The translations under genes were made by a program, and so were the position numbers. A stretch of 37,254 bases of DNA from Chloroflexi bacterium GWC2_73_18 (GTDB lineage: Bacteria; Chloroflexota; Limnocylindria; Limnocylindrales; CSP1-4): positions 1-37,254 of the forward strand of contig MGMJ01000014.1 in assembly GCA_001794945.1 (NCBI GenBank). Reading direction: 5' to 3'. The first letter of the stretch is position 1. Each line of letters opens with the position of its first letter. A model generated the notes under the pieces. The model searched no databases. It worked only from the letters and a program-made list of their open reading frames with translations, and had not been told where the DNA came from. Shown here piece by piece: positions 35,811 to 37,254 of this stretch.

Positions 35811-35951
35811 CGTGAAGGAGCGGCCGCGGGTCCCGGCCGACGGGCGCCGGCCGCGGACCGAGCCCTCAGCGTCGACGGTGAGCCGTGGCCGCGCCGCGCG
35901 GGGCGCCCACGACGGGGGAACGCGCACCGCGACCGTTATGATCGGCCGGCG

Positions 35952-37254
35952 ATGCCCGATCTCGGCGCGCTGCTCGCCCCCGAGCTCTCGCCGGCCCTCC
36001 GCTTCCTGCTCGACATGGGCGTGGCCGTGGCGGCGGCACTGCTCGGGGGAGCGGTGGTCACCCGCTTCGGCCAGCCCGCCATCGTTGGCTATGTGCTCGC
36101 CGGCGTGGCGATCGGGCCGTTCACACCGGGCTTCGTCGGCGACGTCGAGCAGGTCGCCCTGCTGGCCGACATCGGCGTGGTCCTCCTCCTCTTCGCCCTC
36201 GGCATCGAGCTCTCGCTCGAGGAGCTCTGGCAGGTCCGCCGGGTGGCGGTCGGGGGTGCGCTCGTCCAGATCGCGCTGACCCTCGGCGCCGGGGCGGGGC
36301 TGATGTCGCTGTTCGGCTTCGAGCTGCGCGCCGCCCTGGTGCTGGGTGCGACCGTGGCGATCAGCTCCACCGTCGTGCTGGTCAAGCTGCTCTCGGAGCG
36401 GGGCGAACAGGACGCCCGGCACGGCCGGATCGCCATCGGCTGGATGATCGTGCAGGACCTCGTCACGATCGTTTTCATCGTCACTCTCCCTGCGCTGGAG
36501 AGCGGGGACCTGGCAGGGCCGCTCGTCGTGGCGCTGGGGAAGAGCCTCCTCTTCCTGGGGGTCGCCTTCTTCGCCGGCGCCCGACTGGTGCCGCTCCTCT
36601 TCCGCGCGGTGGCGGCGCTCGGCTCGCGGGAGCTCTTCCTGCTCGCGGTCGTCTCCACGGCGCTTCTCGCCGCCTTCATCTCCAGCGCGTACTTCGGGCT
36701 GAGCATCGCGCTCGGGGCCTTCGTGGCGGGCCTGCTCATCTCGCAATCCGAGATCGCCCACCAGGCCGTAGCCGAGGTGATGCCGTTCCGGGACCTCTTC
36801 GTCGTGCTCCTCTTCGTGTCGGTCGGGATGCTGGTCGATCCCGGGGCGCTCGGCGCCAGCCTGCCGCTCATCGCGGTGCTGCTGCTGGTCGCGGTCCCCG
36901 GGAAGGCGCTCGTCGGCGCGGCGCTGGCCCGCCGAGGGGGTGCCCCACCGCGCGTGGCGATCCTCACCGGGGCGGCGATCGCGCATGTCGGCGAGTTCTC
37001 CTTCATCCTCGCCAGCGACGCCCTCGAGCTCGGGGTGATCACCCCCGACGCCTACAACCTGGTACTCGGGACGGCGGTCGGGTCGATCATCCTGGCGCCA
37101 CTCACCTACCGGCTAGGCAGCATCCTGGCGCTGCGCGTCGACCAGCGCGCCGCCACGAACGGCGGCGCCGAGGGGGCCGCAGCCGCGACGATCGGGGAGG
37201 TCGTGATCCTGGGCGGCGGACGCGTGGGGCGAACCGTCGCCCGAGCGGTCGCGC
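35952..37254 (+). CDS. CPA2-type monovalent cation:proton antiporter with start of a TrkA-N-like domain, truncated by the window edge (not in the supplied ORF list)
   Basis: Translated from ATG 35952: MPDLGALLAPELSPALRFLLDMGVAVAAALLGGAVVTRFGQPAIVGYVLAGVAIGPFTPGFVGDVEQVALLADIGVVLLLFALGIELSLEELW...; C-terminal EVVILGGGRVGRTVARAVA. Confidence 0.93.
   Translation, partial: MPDLGALLAPELSPALRFLLDMGVAVAAALLGGAVVTRFGQPAIVGYVLAGVAIGPFTPGFVGDVEQVALLADIGVVLLLFALGIELSLEELWQVRRVAVGGALVQIALTLGAGAGLMSLFGFELRAALVLGATVAISSTVVLVKLLSERGEQDARHGRIAIGWMIVQDLVTIVFIVTLPALESGDLAGPLVVALGKSLLFLGVAFFAGARLVPLLFRAVAALGSRELFLLAVVSTALLAAFISSAYFGLSIALGAFVAGLLISQSEIAHQAVAEVMPFRDLFVVLLFVSVGMLVDPGALGASLPLIAVLLLVAVPGKALVGAALARRGGAPPRVAILTGAAIAHVGEFSFILASDALELGVITPDAYNLVLGTAVGSIILAPLTYRLGSILALRVDQRAATNGGAEGAAAATIGEVVILGGGRVGRTVARAVA

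Overview
High-GC bacterial window. The Chloroflexota-like character is only an impression; no taxonomy could be run. Positions 1-5.8 kb look like an accessory cassette: a frameshifted DNA methylase, several tightly overlapping small ORFs, a TAT-exported repeat protein and one IS3-family element with recognisable inverted ends. The rest is mostly ordinary metabolic and housekeeping genes: two ATP-dependent DNA ligases, a catalytic-Cys-less tandem rhodanese, a sulfite-oxidase-like protein, MscL with a zinc ribbon, an ErpA/IscA-type protein, a KamB/NpmA-like 16S rRNA methyltransferase, thiolase, enoyl-CoA hydratase, aspartase, an APC permease with a glutamine-synthetase-like ligase and an SDR, a PAS histidine kinase, polyphosphate glucokinase and a CPA2 antiporter running off the right edge. 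The strongest unexplained signal is a set of short (about 115-200 bp) intergenic elements. Each is bounded by long inverted arms, and each arm also contains its own small palindrome. Family 1 (arm near TTTACGACGGNCCGTCGTTCGACGAA) has four complete copies of 186-200 bp plus a solitary arm. Family 2 (TGCCACT..TGGCAG) has two copies of about 116 bp. Family 3 (TACGAAG..CTTCGTGTTACG) has one 185 bp copy next to a family 1 copy. A second window-wide signal is a TAnnnT box 6-9 nt before many start codons, suggesting widespread leaderless transcription. This includes a 19 bp palindrome that fills almost the whole gap between two divergent start codons.
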